A stretch of DNA of 64,000 bases from positions 496,001 through 560,000 of the forward strand of contig JACJIB010000001.1 of the NCBI GenBank assembly GCA_014138645.1, in the 5' to 3' direction. Each line of letters begins with the position of its first letter. Within the stretch, counting starts at the first letter, position 1. Source of the stretch: Methylorubrum thiocyanatum. GTDB taxonomy: Bacteria > Pseudomonadota > Alphaproteobacteria > Rhizobiales > Beijerinckiaceae. Of the stretch, positions 27,163-36,290 are shown piece after piece. A program made the translations under genes and the position numbers. The notes below the pieces were generated by a model that saw only the letters and a list, made by a program, of their open reading frames with translations, searched no databases and was not told where the DNA came from.

Positions 27163-29447
27163 GGCGCCTCCGCCCCGGCGGGCCGGCGGGCCGTGCCCGG
27201 CCGCTCGGCGCCGGCGGGCGCCCGCGGAAAGTCCAGCCGGACCTGGGTGCCTTGGCCCGGCTCGCTTTCGACGGCGATGCGGCCCTGGAGCTTGGCCGTC
27301 ACGAGGTTGTGCACGATGTGCATGCCCAGACCGGTGCTGCCGCGCGAGCGGGCGGTGGTGAAGAACGGATCGAAGATCCGTCCGAGATTCTCCGGCGCGA
27401 TGCCGCTGCCGTCGTCGCCCACCTCCAGCCGCACCAGCGCCCCCGTGCTTGCGACCCGCACCGTGATGGTCCCAGGCGTCTCCGCGCCCGCGAAGCCGTG
27501 CACGACGGCGTTGGCGACGAGGTTGGTGACGATCTGCGCCAGCACGCCGGGATAGGTGTCCACGACGATGCCGGGCGGACATTCCCGCCGGATCCGGTGG
27601 CCGCCCTTCCGCAGCATCGGCTGCAGGCTCGCGAGCAGTTCGCCGAGCCAGACGTCGAGGTCGAAGCTGCGGCGCTCGTCGCTGGCGCGATCCACCGCCA
27701 CCTGCTTGAAGCCGTGGACGAGGTCGGCGGCGCGGGTCAGGTTGGCGCAGAGCAGCTGCGTCCCCTCGCCGACCCGGTCGACGAAATGGGTCAGGCGCGA
27801 GCGGGAGAGCGTGCCCGCGGCGACCAGCCCCTGGAAGGCGCGCGTCTCGTCGCGCACCAGCGTCGCGGTGGTGAGGGCGATGCCGAGCGGCGTGTTGATC
27901 TCGTGGGCGACGCCGGCCACGAGCTGACCCAGCGAGGCGAGCTTTTCCGCGCGGATCAGGTCGTCCTGGGCCTGATGCAGGTCCTCGAGGGCGTGGTCCG
28001 CCTGATCCTTGGCGCGCCGCAGCGCCCGCTCGCGCCGGCCGATCTCGGTCACGAAGAAGTTGGTGGCGCGTGCGATGTCGCCCAGTTCGTCGGTGCGCTG
28101 CGTGCCCGACAGACCTTCCGCCTTCGGGTCGGCGGCGAGCGCGATCATGTCGCCCTGGAGCTGGCGCAGCGGCACGAGGATCGAGCGGGCCACCAACAGG
28201 GCGACGAGCGCCCCGAGCAACAGGCCGACTGCCGCTCCGGCGAGGAGGAGCCGGCCGAGGAAGGTGCCGAACCGGTCGGCATCCTCGAGCGCGTCGTCGT
28301 TGAGGGCGCGGGCGGCCTCGCTCAGGCTCGCGGCGAGCCCGTCCATCTCGGCGATCATCGCATTCTGGCGCTTGAGCCCGTCCATCGTGGTGGCGAGCCG
28401 CGTGCGCCAGCCGTCGATGGCCTCGATCATGTCGGATTGGATCAGCGGCGAGATCGGCAGGGCCGACGCGCTCGCCGAGAGCCGGTCGCCCTCGCCGAGC
28501 ATGGCGGACGCGGCCTCCGTATCCCGCCGCGCCAGGGCCTCGGCGGTGCGCTGGCCGAGCCTGAGCGTGGCGATGCCGATATTCTGCGTGGCCTGCTCGG
28601 TCGCATTCGCCTCCACCGCGTAGGCGAGGAGCTGGGCCACCTCGTCGTCGAGCGTCCGCTGCTCCGAGGTGACGATCTTGAGCAGGCGCTCGCCCCATTC
28701 GGTCAGCCGGTCGCCCGCGGCCCCGTCGAACGGCTGGGGCGCCGTCAGAGCCGCGACCTCGGCCGCCGCCGGCTCGTGGGAGGTCGCGCGCAGGGCCGCC
28801 GCGAGGTCGCGCCCGGCCTGGACGAGACGGCCGCGATCGATGCGCGCGGCATCGGCCTCCTCGCCGCGCTGCCGCGCGAGGACGAGCGGCCATGCGGCGG
28901 CCATCAGGCCGTTGAGCCCCATGACCACGTCGCGGGTGGCGCGCAGCCGGTTCACCTTGCCCGTGATCGTCCGGGCGAGATCGACGTTGGAGGCCTGCTG
29001 CCGCTGCCGGGCCTGCTCGGCGAGATCGGTCAGGCGGTTGGCGCGCCGGCCCATCTCCGCAATCAGCCCGTCGTTCTCGCGGGCGACCGCCGAGAAATCC
29101 CGCATCCGCGCCACGTAGCGGTCGAGGGATTGGCGCGCCGCGCCGGCGCGCTCGGCCTGACCGCGGGTGCGGGCCTGATTCTGCAGGGTCTCCAGGCCGC
29201 GTCCGGCCCTGCTTGTCAGGTCGAAGAAGCGCGTCTCGAAGGCGGCGCGCTCCTCGGCCCGGGCGGCGACGGCGTCGTCGCGAACCATCCGCGCCAGGGT
29301 AAGATCGTGATAGGCGCGGGCGGCGAGCAGGGCGCCGGCCCGGGCCCGTTCGCCCTGGGTGAGCAGGATCCATCCCGCCGCCGCGATGGCGGCGGCGACG
29401 AGGATCGGGACCCCGCCGACCAGGGCAATCTTCCGCCCGACCCGCAT
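27159..29447 (-). CDS. Membrane sensor histidine kinase with large periplasmic helical domain
   Basis: 762 residues. First membrane helix at about 7-29, then some 350 residues rich in Ala, Arg, Gln and Leu that read as long helices, second helix at about 385-412, HAMP, coiled coil, HisKA with His515 in AGVAHEINTPLG, and an ATPase domain (NLVANAVVHG, GDDGSGIAPENLG, STGLGMHIVHNLV). The long helical sensor between two membrane spans recalls TorS, which docks the periplasmic binding protein TorT. The next gene encodes a binding protein overlapping by four bases, so a TorT/TorS-like arrangement is inferred. A response regulator lies upstream on the same strand. Confidence 0.9.
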   Translation of the reverse strand: MRVGRKIALVGGVPILVAAAIAAAGWILLTQGERARAGALLAARAYHDLTLARMVRDDAVAARAEERAAFETRFFDLTSRAGRGLETLQNQARTRGQAERAGAARQSLDRYVARMRDFSAVARENDGLIAEMGRRANRLTDLAEQARQRQQASNVDLARTITGKVNRLRATRDVVMGLNGLMAAAWPLVLARQRGEEADAARIDRGRLVQAGRDLAAALRATSHEPAAAEVAALTAPQPFDGAAGDRLTEWGERLLKIVTSEQRTLDDEVAQLLAYAVEANATEQATQNIGIATLRLGQRTAEALARRDTEAASAMLGEGDRLSASASALPISPLIQSDMIEAIDGWRTRLATTMDGLKRQNAMIAEMDGLAASLSEAARALNDDALEDADRFGTFLGRLLLAGAAVGLLLGALVALLVARSILVPLRQLQGDMIALAADPKAEGLSGTQRTDELGDIARATNFFVTEIGRRERALRRAKDQADHALEDLHQAQDDLIRAEKLASLGQLVAGVAHEINTPLGIALTTATLVRDETRAFQGLVAAGTLSRSRLTHFVDRVGEGTQLLCANLTRAADLVHGFKQVAVDRASDERRSFDLDVWLGELLASLQPMLRKGGHRIRRECPPGIVVDTYPGVLAQIVTNLVANAVVHGFAGAETPGTITVRVASTGALVRLEVGDDGSGIAPENLGRIFDPFFTTARSRGSTGLGMHIVHNLVTAKLQGRIAVESEPGQGTQVRLDFPRAPAGAERPGTARRPAGAEAP

Positions 29448-29563
29448 CTTCGCCCCGCAGCGGGCTCCCTCGGGAGCGTCCTTCGTCGGGGCGGGATCGT
29501 CGCCGGAAAAACCGCGCCGGACAAGGGCCCGCTCCGCTCCGGGTGGGGATGGCGCGCCGACGC

Positions 29564-29767
29564 TTAAGCGCCCGCCGACGTGGTGTGGCGCCGCTTGCGG
29601 GTCGCCACCCCCCGTCCGCCGGAGAGGCCGAAGCGTTCCTCCTTGGTCGGCGCCGTCTCGGCGCTCCGGCCGGTGCGGCCGCCGGTCTGGCGCCCGTGCA
29701 GGATCTCCCGCAGGTTCTCCAGCGTCTCCGGCGCGGTCTCCAGGAACTCCTTCGAGAAGTGCGGCAT
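29564..29767 (-). CDS. Small hypothetical protein in signalling locus
   Basis: 67 residues from an ATG at 29767 with AGGGGAG six bases upstream. It is a soluble, charged protein: an acidic amphipathic N-terminal helix (MPHFSKEFLETAPETLENL) followed by a basic Gly/Arg tail (GVATRKRRHTTS). No known motif is recognised. It lies between a secreted small protein and the sensor kinase on the same strand, 11 bases after the former. Coding is supported by the ribosome site and by reading unlike the Arg/Pro shadows. Confidence 0.6.
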   Translation of the reverse strand: MPHFSKEFLETAPETLENLREILHGRQTGGRTGRSAETAPTKEERFGLSGGRGVATRKRRHTTSAGA

Positions 29768-29778
29768 GGCGGCTCCCC

Positions 29779-30072
29779 TCAGCGCCCGGTGAGCGCGATG
29801 ATGCGCACCTTGCGCCCCTCCCCGGCGCAGCCCGCCGGCCGGTAGGGCCACGCGGCGGCGGTGCAGGCGGGGGCCGTCTTCGGCGTCTCGTGCGCCGACG
29901 TCCCGATCCCGGCGGGAGAGGCGGGCGCGACCGGCGTGGCGACCGGCGGCGCATTCGGGGCAGCGGCCACCGCCGGCTCCGGACGGGCGGCGGCATCCGT
30001 TGCAGCCAGGCCGGTGACGAGGCCCGCGGACAGCACCGCGCTCGCGGCGATCATCGATACCAATCCCTTCAT
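29779..30072 (-). CDS. Small secreted protein with C-x6-WPY-x4-C motif
   Basis: 97 residues. A signal peptide (MKGLVSMIAASAVLSAGLV, cleavage near AAA) is followed by a Pro/Ala-rich linker and a short C-terminal module ACTAAAWPYRPAGCAGEG with two Cys flanking Trp-Pro-Tyr. Small exported proteins with this Cys/WPY end are frequent in alphaproteobacteria and have no known function. A G-rich ribosome site precedes the ATG at 30072. It lies between the response regulator and the sensor kinase, so its product would share the periplasm with the kinase sensor domain and the binding protein. Confidence 0.65.
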   Translation of the reverse strand: MKGLVSMIAASAVLSAGLVTGLAATDAAARPEPAVAAAPNAPPVATPVAPASPAGIGTSAHETPKTAPACTAAAWPYRPAGCAGEGRKVRIIALTGR

Positions 30073-30218
30073 GACACCCCCCCGCGGCTTCGCCGTCGTG
30101 ATGGGGATGCTTTTAGGGGAAGGCCATGTCCGGCGTTTTGCGTCGCCGATCACAGGATCACGGGATCCGGGGCAATTGTTGCGTCGGGGCCTCGCGCGAC
30201 GAAACATTCGCCGGCGCA

Positions 30219-30250
30219 GCACCCTTGCCGGGGCGGCACCCTTGCCGGCG
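30219..30250. repeat. Short direct repeat, two copies, 17-base period
   Basis: GCACCCTTGCCGG occurs at 30219 and again at 30236, just past the stop of the response-regulator gene. Probably a small local duplication. Confidence 0.6.
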
Positions 30251-30253
30251 CCT

Positions 30254-30997
30254 TCAGTCGCCGTCGGGCCGGAAGATGTAGCCGAGGCCGCGCACGGTGC
30301 GGATGAAGCGCGGATTGGCCGGGTCCGGCTCCACCTTCTTGCGGATGCGGTTGATTCGCACGTCGATCGCCCGGTCGAACGCGTCGGGGTCGCGGGCATC
30401 GGCGAGGTCGAGCAGCCGCTCCCGCGACAGGGCCCGCTTCGGATGGTCGGCGAAGGCCTTGAGGAGATCGAATTCCGAGCGGGTGAGCGGCTGCTCCACG
30501 CCGGAATCGTCGCGCAGGCGCAGGGCATCGAGTTCGAGCCACTTCGTGCCGAATCGAACGGTTCGCGCGCAGGCCGCGGGTTCGGGCGCCGGGGTCGGCT
30601 GAGCCGGCGGCGGTGGCGGAGCGCCCTGCGCCCGCCGCAGCACCGAGCGCACCCGGGCGACGAGTTCGCGCAGCTCGCAGGGCTTGGGCAGGTAGTCGTC
30701 GGCGCCGAGTTCGAGCCCCACCACCCGGTCGATCGGGCTCGCGGTCGCCGTCAGCATGATGATCGGGATCGGGCTTCTCGCCTTCATGTCCCGCACGATC
30801 GAGAGGCCGTCCTCCTCGGGCATGTTGAGGTCGAGCACGATCAGGTCCGGCGTGCGGATCTGGAGATGCGCCCGCAGCGCCCGCCCGCCCTCGCACAGGG
30901 CCACGTCGAATCCGTGCAGGCGCAGATAGTCGCCGACCATGGCGCGGGCATCCGCCTCGTCGTCCACGACGGCGATATGGGGGCCGGTCGCAGTCAT
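30254..30997 (-). CDS. OmpR-family response regulator
   Basis: 247 residues. Receiver domain (1-120) with acidic pocket VVDDEAD, phosphorylation site Asp56 in LIVLDLNMPEEDG, conserved Thr in MLTATAS and Lys in YLPKPCE. A Pro-rich linker (PPPPPAQPTPAPEP) follows, then a winged-helix DNA-binding domain (about 150-245; LTRSEFDLLKAFADHPKRAL, IRTVRGLGYIF). Start ATG at 30997 has GGGGA upstream. It is the first gene of a same-strand series with two small proteins, a sensor kinase and a binding protein, so the kinase is its probable partner. Confidence 0.93.
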   Translation of the reverse strand: MTATGPHIAVVDDEADARAMVGDYLRLHGFDVALCEGGRALRAHLQIRTPDLIVLDLNMPEEDGLSIVRDMKARSPIPIIMLTATASPIDRVVGLELGADDYLPKPCELRELVARVRSVLRRAQGAPPPPPAQPTPAPEPAACARTVRFGTKWLELDALRLRDDSGVEQPLTRSEFDLLKAFADHPKRALSRERLLDLADARDPDAFDRAIDVRINRIRKKVEPDPANPRFIRTVRGLGYIFRPDGD

Positions 30998-31424
30998 CGG
31001 GCTGTCCCCGCCCTGACCGGAGAAGAGGCAGGAAAAGAGGATTGTGTCGTCACCTCGATCTTCCCTCGAATCGAAAAGGCACGCCCGGCCGGCCTCGACA
31101 GCTTTCGCCCGCACCATGCCCGATCCCGTCCGACTTGGCGACGCCATAGGGGCAGCGATCAACGGATCTCGGTGGGTGGACGAAGACGCGTTCATGCGCG
31201 AGCATTGAAGCCATCCGACAGGCGGCGGTGGGACATGTGTTGAGACCACGCGCCTTTCGATAAGATTTCTTCGCACGGTTTCGCTAAGCATCGCGGTGTG
31301 TGCTTTCAAACCGCACGGCCGCGCCTGCCGCCGCACCAAGGGCGGCAGGTGGGCGCCCGTTACGCTGAAGCGATCGGCGAATGCGTGCGGATGAGCTCGA
31401 AGACCTCGGAAAGGCCTTCACGCG
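30998..31424. other. Divergent promoter region of two signalling genes
   Basis: About 430 bases between the OmpR-type regulator (leftward) and the REC-DUF3369 kinase (rightward). No gene, repeat or clear operator was recognised; both promoters must lie here. Confidence 0.5.
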
Positions 31425-33266
31425 ATGGACGACGACTGGCTCGAACTGATTCCCGACGAGGCCGCGGAGGCGCCGGGCCGCGCCGGCACCTGGACGATTG
31501 CCGTGATCGACGACGATCCGGCCGTCCACGAGGGCACCCGCTACGCGCTCGCCGGCTACAGCCTCGACGGGCGTGGGCTCGACATCCTCTCGGCCCATTC
31601 GGGCCAGGAGGCCCGGGCGCTGCTGGCCGAGCGGCGCGACGTCGCCATCGTGCTGCTCGACGTGGTGATGGAGACCGACGATGCCGGCCTCCAACTCGTC
31701 GATTACATCCGCCGGGAGCTGAAGGAGGAGACCGTTCGGATCATCCTGCGCACCGGCCAGCCGGGTCAGGCACCGGAGCGGCGCGTCATCGTCGATTACG
31801 ACATCAACGACTACAAGGCGAAGACCGAACTCACCGCCGACAAGCTTTTCACCAGCCTCACCGCGGCTTTGCGGGCCTACCAGCAGCTCCGGCGGCTCGA
31901 CGAGACCCGGCGGGGCCTGGAGATCATCATCGACGCCGCGCCGATGCTGCTCGACCACAAGTCGATGCAGCGGCTCGCCGAAGGGGTGCTGACCCAGGTC
32001 GCCTCGCTCCTCAATGTCGATTGCGCCGGCATCCTCGTCCTGCGCGAGGACGAGCGGGAGGACGGCAACCGGGCGCCTGCGGGAGCCGATGGGGCGTCCC
32101 AAAGTGGATTCGAAGGCGGCTCCAAAGGTGGAGCGCAAGGCGGCTTCTGCGTGCTGGCGGGCTCCGGGCTCTATGGCGGCTATGTCGGCCGCGATCCCGG
32201 CTGGCCGCTCGATCCCGGCATCCAGCCCCTGGTCGAGCAGGCCTTCGCCGCGCGCCGCCACAGCTTCGGCGACGGTCTCTCCACGCTCTACGTCCAGACC
32301 GCGAGCGGCAGCGAGATCGTCGCGCTGATCGACACCGACCGCCCGCTCTCCGACACCGACCGCGCGCTGATCACCCTGCTGGCGGGGCGCCTCTCGGTCG
32401 CCTTCGACAACGTCATCCTCTACGAGCGGCTGCAGCGCGCCAACGTCACCCTGGAGCAGCGCGTCGTCGAGCGCACCGCCGAGCTGATCCGCGCCAACCG
32501 CCGCCTCGACATGCAGCGCTCGGACCTGCGCCGGGCCAACAGCCTCAAGACCGAGATCCTGGGCACCATCGCCCACGACTTGAAGAACCCGCTCTCGGTG
32601 ATCCTCGGCCGCTCCGAGATGCTCGCCGACCTGATCGGCCTGGATCAGGGGGCGGCCCCCGGATCCGACGACGCGCGGGCGGCCATGCGGACCCAGGTGG
32701 ATCACATCCGCACCTCGGCGACCCGCCTGATCGACATGATCGACAGCCTCATGGCCGACGCCATGAACGACGCCCTCGACATCACCCTGCGCCGCGAGCC
32801 CGTCGACCTCGCCGGCCTCGCCCGCGAGGTCTGCGAGGCCAACCGGCCGCTGGCCGAATCGAAGGGGCAGCGCCTGATCACGGACCTCGCCGGTCCGCTC
32901 CAGCTCTGCGGCGACGCCGAGCGGCTGCGCGAGGCGCTCGATAACCTCGTCTCGAACGCGATCAAGTATTCCTATCCGGGCGGCACGATCACGGTGCGCG
33001 TGCGGGCGGAAGCGGGCGACTACGTCTGCGCCGTGGCCGACCAGGGCCCCGGCCTGTCGCCGGAGGATGCCGGCCGCCTGTTCGGCCGCTACCAGCGCCT
33101 CTCGGCCAAGCCCACCGGCGGCGAGGGCTCGACGGGGCTCGGCCTCTCCATCGTCAAGCGCATCGCCGAACTCCACGGCGGCCGCGCCGAGGCGTTGTCC
33201 GACGGGCCGGGGCAGGGCGCCGTGTTCTCGATGCGCTTCCCGAAGGAGGCGGTGGGGGTGCCTTAG
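31425..33266 (+). CDS. REC-DUF3369-histidine kinase
   Basis: 613 residues, soluble. N-terminal receiver (about 25-150, Asp79 in IVLLDVVMETDD), DUF3369 sensor domain (about 155-340), coiled coil, HisKA with His384 in IAHDLKNPLS, and an ATPase domain (NLVSNAIKYS, VADQGPGLSPEDAG, STGLGLSIVKRI). A Gly/Lys/Ser-rich repetitive insert (GGSKGGAQGG, about 220-245) interrupts the DUF3369 region. The receiver at the N-terminus suggests it acts within a phosphorelay, receiving from another kinase. GGAAAGG precedes the ATG at 31425. Confidence 0.9.
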   Translation: MDDDWLELIPDEAAEAPGRAGTWTIAVIDDDPAVHEGTRYALAGYSLDGRGLDILSAHSGQEARALLAERRDVAIVLLDVVMETDDAGLQLVDYIRRELKEETVRIILRTGQPGQAPERRVIVDYDINDYKAKTELTADKLFTSLTAALRAYQQLRRLDETRRGLEIIIDAAPMLLDHKSMQRLAEGVLTQVASLLNVDCAGILVLREDEREDGNRAPAGADGASQSGFEGGSKGGAQGGFCVLAGSGLYGGYVGRDPGWPLDPGIQPLVEQAFAARRHSFGDGLSTLYVQTASGSEIVALIDTDRPLSDTDRALITLLAGRLSVAFDNVILYERLQRANVTLEQRVVERTAELIRANRRLDMQRSDLRRANSLKTEILGTIAHDLKNPLSVILGRSEMLADLIGLDQGAAPGSDDARAAMRTQVDHIRTSATRLIDMIDSLMADAMNDALDITLRREPVDLAGLAREVCEANRPLAESKGQRLITDLAGPLQLCGDAERLREALDNLVSNAIKYSYPGGTITVRVRAEAGDYVCAVADQGPGLSPEDAGRLFGRYQRLSAKPTGGEGSTGLGLSIVKRIAELHGGRAEALSDGPGQGAVFSMRFPKEAVGVP

Positions 33267-33420
33267 GATCGAAACCGGGCGGGGTGATCCGGCAAGGGGC
33301 CGCTTGCGCCCCGGCTCGGGCCTCTACACCGGCCTGTGGGAGCCACCGGCCTCGACGGACGGCGGACACCCACCCGAACACGGCGTCGCACGGTTCCAGC
33401 GTAAGCGGGTCTCGGACCGG

Positions 33421-33795
33421 TTACGCCGCGAAGGCGCGGATCGCGGCGACGATCCGGCGCCGATCGAACGGCTTTCCGAGCACCACGCCGCGCGACGGGA
33501 TCTGGCTGGCGTCCCACGGCTGCGAGGAGACCATCAGCAGCTCGATCGGCGGCCAGCGGTCACGGATCGACAGAGCGAGCTGCATGCCTGCGGTCGAGCC
33601 GCGCATGTCGAGGTCGGTGAACACCGTGCGGATGTCGGTCCGGGTTTCCAGGATCTGGATCGCCTCGCGCACGCTGTTGGCCTCAACCGGCTCGCAGCCC
33701 GCCTGCTCGACGAAGTCGACGAGTGACATCATCAGGATCGGGTCATCCTCGACCACGAGCACGTAGGTTGGAGCGGAGGCTTGGAACTGCGCCAT
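33421..33795 (-). CDS. Single-domain response regulator
   Basis: 124 residues, receiver only. Acidic pocket VVEDDP, probable phospho-Asp61 in VFTDLDMRG, and Lys in LGKPFD are visible; the usual Thr/Ser position reads MVSSQP. It has no output domain. It follows the large HWE kinase on the same strand by five bases, so it is probably its direct target. Single-domain receivers of this FixJ/CheY-like type paired with HWE kinases are common in Rhizobiales and act by competition or protein contact. Confidence 0.9.
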   Translation of the reverse strand: MAQFQASAPTYVLVVEDDPILMMSLVDFVEQAGCEPVEANSVREAIQILETRTDIRTVFTDLDMRGSTAGMQLALSIRDRWPPIELLMVSSQPWDASQIPSRGVVLGKPFDRRRIVAAIRAFAA

Positions 33796-33800
33796 CGGGG

Positions 33801-36290
33801 TTAGTGGACCAGGACCTGAACTTCGGCGAGCGGGGCGCGGAACTCGGCCCGCAGGCCGACAGGGTCAAAATCGAGGGTTGCCGATCGGGTTCCCATCAGC
33901 CCCATGCGGATCAGCTTCGAGCCGAACCCGCCCCGGTTGCTCGGTGGCGTCACAGCCGGGCCGCCATGCTCGCTCCAGTCGAGCACCAGCGTCGGCACCT
34001 GGCTTCCCTCCGTGCGCCAGCCGATGCGAACACGGCCGGCATCCGCCGACAGCGCACCGTACTTGAGGGCATTGGTGGCCAATTCGTGCAGCAGAAGCGA
34101 CAGCGACAGGGCGGCCTGGGGCGAGATGTCCATGTCCGGTCCATCGAGCGCGAACCGGTCCATGTCCGTCTGCATACAGAGCACGCTCTCCATGACCGCG
34201 CGCATGCGGGCCGCCGACCAGCTCTTCTGCATCAGGACGTCGTGGGCGCGCGACAGGGCGAGCACGCGCCGCTCAAACGCCTCCACGGGCTCGCGTTCCG
34301 TGACGCCCCGCAGCGTCGAGGCGGCGATCGACTGGACGATGGCCAGCGTGTTCTTGAGCCGGTGCGCCAGCTCTGCATTCAGTACGGTCTGCAACTCCTG
34401 GGCGCGCACCCGGGCTACGCTGACCTCGACGCGGTCGGCCACGTTGCGCAGGAACGCCAGCTCGTCAGGGGTCCAAACCCGTGAGGTGACGTCGTGCACG
34501 ATAAACACCGCGACCGTGCGACCGCGCTCGCGCACCGGCATGTGGACGAAGGCGGCAATGTCGAAACCCTGCCAAGTGGATGCGTCATCCCGCGTGCGCG
34601 GGTCACTGGCCACGTCGTTGACGACCAGCGCCTCGCCACGCTGCAGGGGCGCGCGGATGTTGCCGAAGTCGTCGTAACGGTGCCGGCCAGCCACGCTGCC
34701 CTGGCCAGGGGCGGTCCAGTCCAGTTCGATGTCGATGAATTCCACATCGCCGACGATCAGGCCGAACCCGGCGCGGGTCGCACCGAGGGTCCGGCCGACG
34801 ATCTCGGATGCCGCCTGGGTCATCGCCGGAATGGTGGTCAGGTCGCGCAGGCGATCGACCAAGCTCAGCAGAGCGTTGCGCCGGGCATCGGCCTCGATGC
34901 GCGCCGTGATCTCCAGGAAGATGACCGCGAAACGTTCACCGTCGAGCTTGAACGCCCGGCCCTCGTACCAGCGACGCAGGCTGCCGACCTGACGGGTAAA
35001 CGTCGTCGCATGGCCTGTTTCGACGACCTGGGCGAACTCGCTGACCCACTCATCTTCGATGCCTGGGAACACCGCGCGAATCGTGCGGCCGACCACGGTC
35101 GATGGGTCGACACCAAGCAACTCGCCCCAGGCCGGATTGACCTCGACATAGCGCCAATCGGTGACCCGGCCGGCCTCGTCGCGGACGACCTCGCCCACAA
35201 CGAAGCCTTCGTTGAGGCGGTGGAACAGCCCGCGCCAGAAGGTATCGCTGGCGCGCATGCCGGCATGGGCGGTGACCTCGCCAAGGCCACTGGTCGTGAC
35301 GCCGGCAAACAGCCGCAACAGTTCCAGATCGTAGGCGGAGAACGCCTCCGGCTTGCCGGACTGCAACTGCAGCACGCCGAGCAGCGTGTCGCCGCGCAGC
35401 AGCGGCACCGTCACGGCCGAACGCAGGTTCAGCGGCGCGATCAGGTCGCGGTTGACGTAAGGAGCCGTGAACGCATCCGCCATGCGCTGCGGCATGCGCG
35501 TGGTTGCGCAATGGCCGGCCAGGGTGCCCTGCATCCCGATGCGCAGGCCCTGATACGGGACGAGGGTGCCGCGCACGGTGCGGAACTCAAGGGCATCGCC
35601 GTCGATCAACTGGACGGCACCGCCTTCGGCCGCGGGCACGGCGCGCATGGCGCCGTCGATGATCGTGCGCAGGACGGCATCGAGGTCGTCGCCGAGGGCT
35701 GTCAGCGCGGCCTGAGTGTCGCGCAGGGCCTCGCGGGCCAGGTAGGCCCGCCGTTCCTTGGCACGGGTCAGATCCCGGGCGAGCAGGGCGCGGCGCAGCT
35801 CCAGCTGGGTCATGACTTGGCGCGCCAGCGCGCGCAGGTCGTCGGCCTGGGTGTCGGTCAGCCCCTCCGGCCGGGGCTGATGGTCGATCACGCACAAGCT
35901 GCCGAGCACCTGGCCCTCGGGCGTGACCAGCGGCGCGCCGGCATAGAAGCGGATGAACGGTTCGCCAACGACCAGCGGGTTGGCGCTCGTGCGGGGGTCG
36001 GCGGTCAGGTCGGGGATGATCAGCAGCTCGTCGGGCTGCTCCAGCGCGTAGGCGCAAACCGAGCTGTTGAGGTCGGTTTCGCAAGCCGGGAACCCGGCCC
36101 GCGCCTTGAACCACTGCCGATCGCCGGTCACCAGGCTCACCAGGGCGACCGGAACAGCGCACAGCCGGCAGGCCAACGCGACGATGTCGTCGTATCCTGG
36201 CTCGGCCGGGGTATCGAGGATCGCGTAGCTTTCCAGCGCCTCAAGGCGCGCAGGATCGCTGACGACGGGGGGAAGGGTCACAGGCGGCAT
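33801..36290 (-). CDS. GAF/PAS multi-sensor HWE-family histidine kinase
   Basis: 829 residues with no membrane segment. Order: GAF (about 10-165, opening LEALESYAILDTPAEPGYDD), a second GAF (about 195-345), PAS (about 355-475), a third GAF (about 480-625), then the kinase with His643 in AELAHRLKNTLA, N-box LLHELATNALKYGAL and a Trp in LDWSEHGG. The HRLKN motif fits the HWE/HisKA_2 group. The opening GAF is of a type often seen in light- or redox-related sensors but lacks an obvious chromophore Cys. It is followed by a single-domain receiver; start ATG at 36290 has only a weak ribosome site. Confidence 0.9.
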   Translation of the reverse strand: MPPVTLPPVVSDPARLEALESYAILDTPAEPGYDDIVALACRLCAVPVALVSLVTGDRQWFKARAGFPACETDLNSSVCAYALEQPDELLIIPDLTADPRTSANPLVVGEPFIRFYAGAPLVTPEGQVLGSLCVIDHQPRPEGLTDTQADDLRALARQVMTQLELRRALLARDLTRAKERRAYLAREALRDTQAALTALGDDLDAVLRTIIDGAMRAVPAAEGGAVQLIDGDALEFRTVRGTLVPYQGLRIGMQGTLAGHCATTRMPQRMADAFTAPYVNRDLIAPLNLRSAVTVPLLRGDTLLGVLQLQSGKPEAFSAYDLELLRLFAGVTTSGLGEVTAHAGMRASDTFWRGLFHRLNEGFVVGEVVRDEAGRVTDWRYVEVNPAWGELLGVDPSTVVGRTIRAVFPGIEDEWVSEFAQVVETGHATTFTRQVGSLRRWYEGRAFKLDGERFAVIFLEITARIEADARRNALLSLVDRLRDLTTIPAMTQAASEIVGRTLGATRAGFGLIVGDVEFIDIELDWTAPGQGSVAGRHRYDDFGNIRAPLQRGEALVVNDVASDPRTRDDASTWQGFDIAAFVHMPVRERGRTVAVFIVHDVTSRVWTPDELAFLRNVADRVEVSVARVRAQELQTVLNAELAHRLKNTLAIVQSIAASTLRGVTEREPVEAFERRVLALSRAHDVLMQKSWSAARMRAVMESVLCMQTDMDRFALDGPDMDISPQAALSLSLLLHELATNALKYGALSADAGRVRIGWRTEGSQVPTLVLDWSEHGGPAVTPPSNRGGFGSKLIRMGLMGTRSATLDFDPVGLRAEFRAPLAEVQVLVH

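Noticed and set aside
24550..27555. 1001-codon plus-strand frame across the BoxR-like and binding-protein genes
   Set aside because: Crosses three well-supported minus-strand genes and lacks any family motif.
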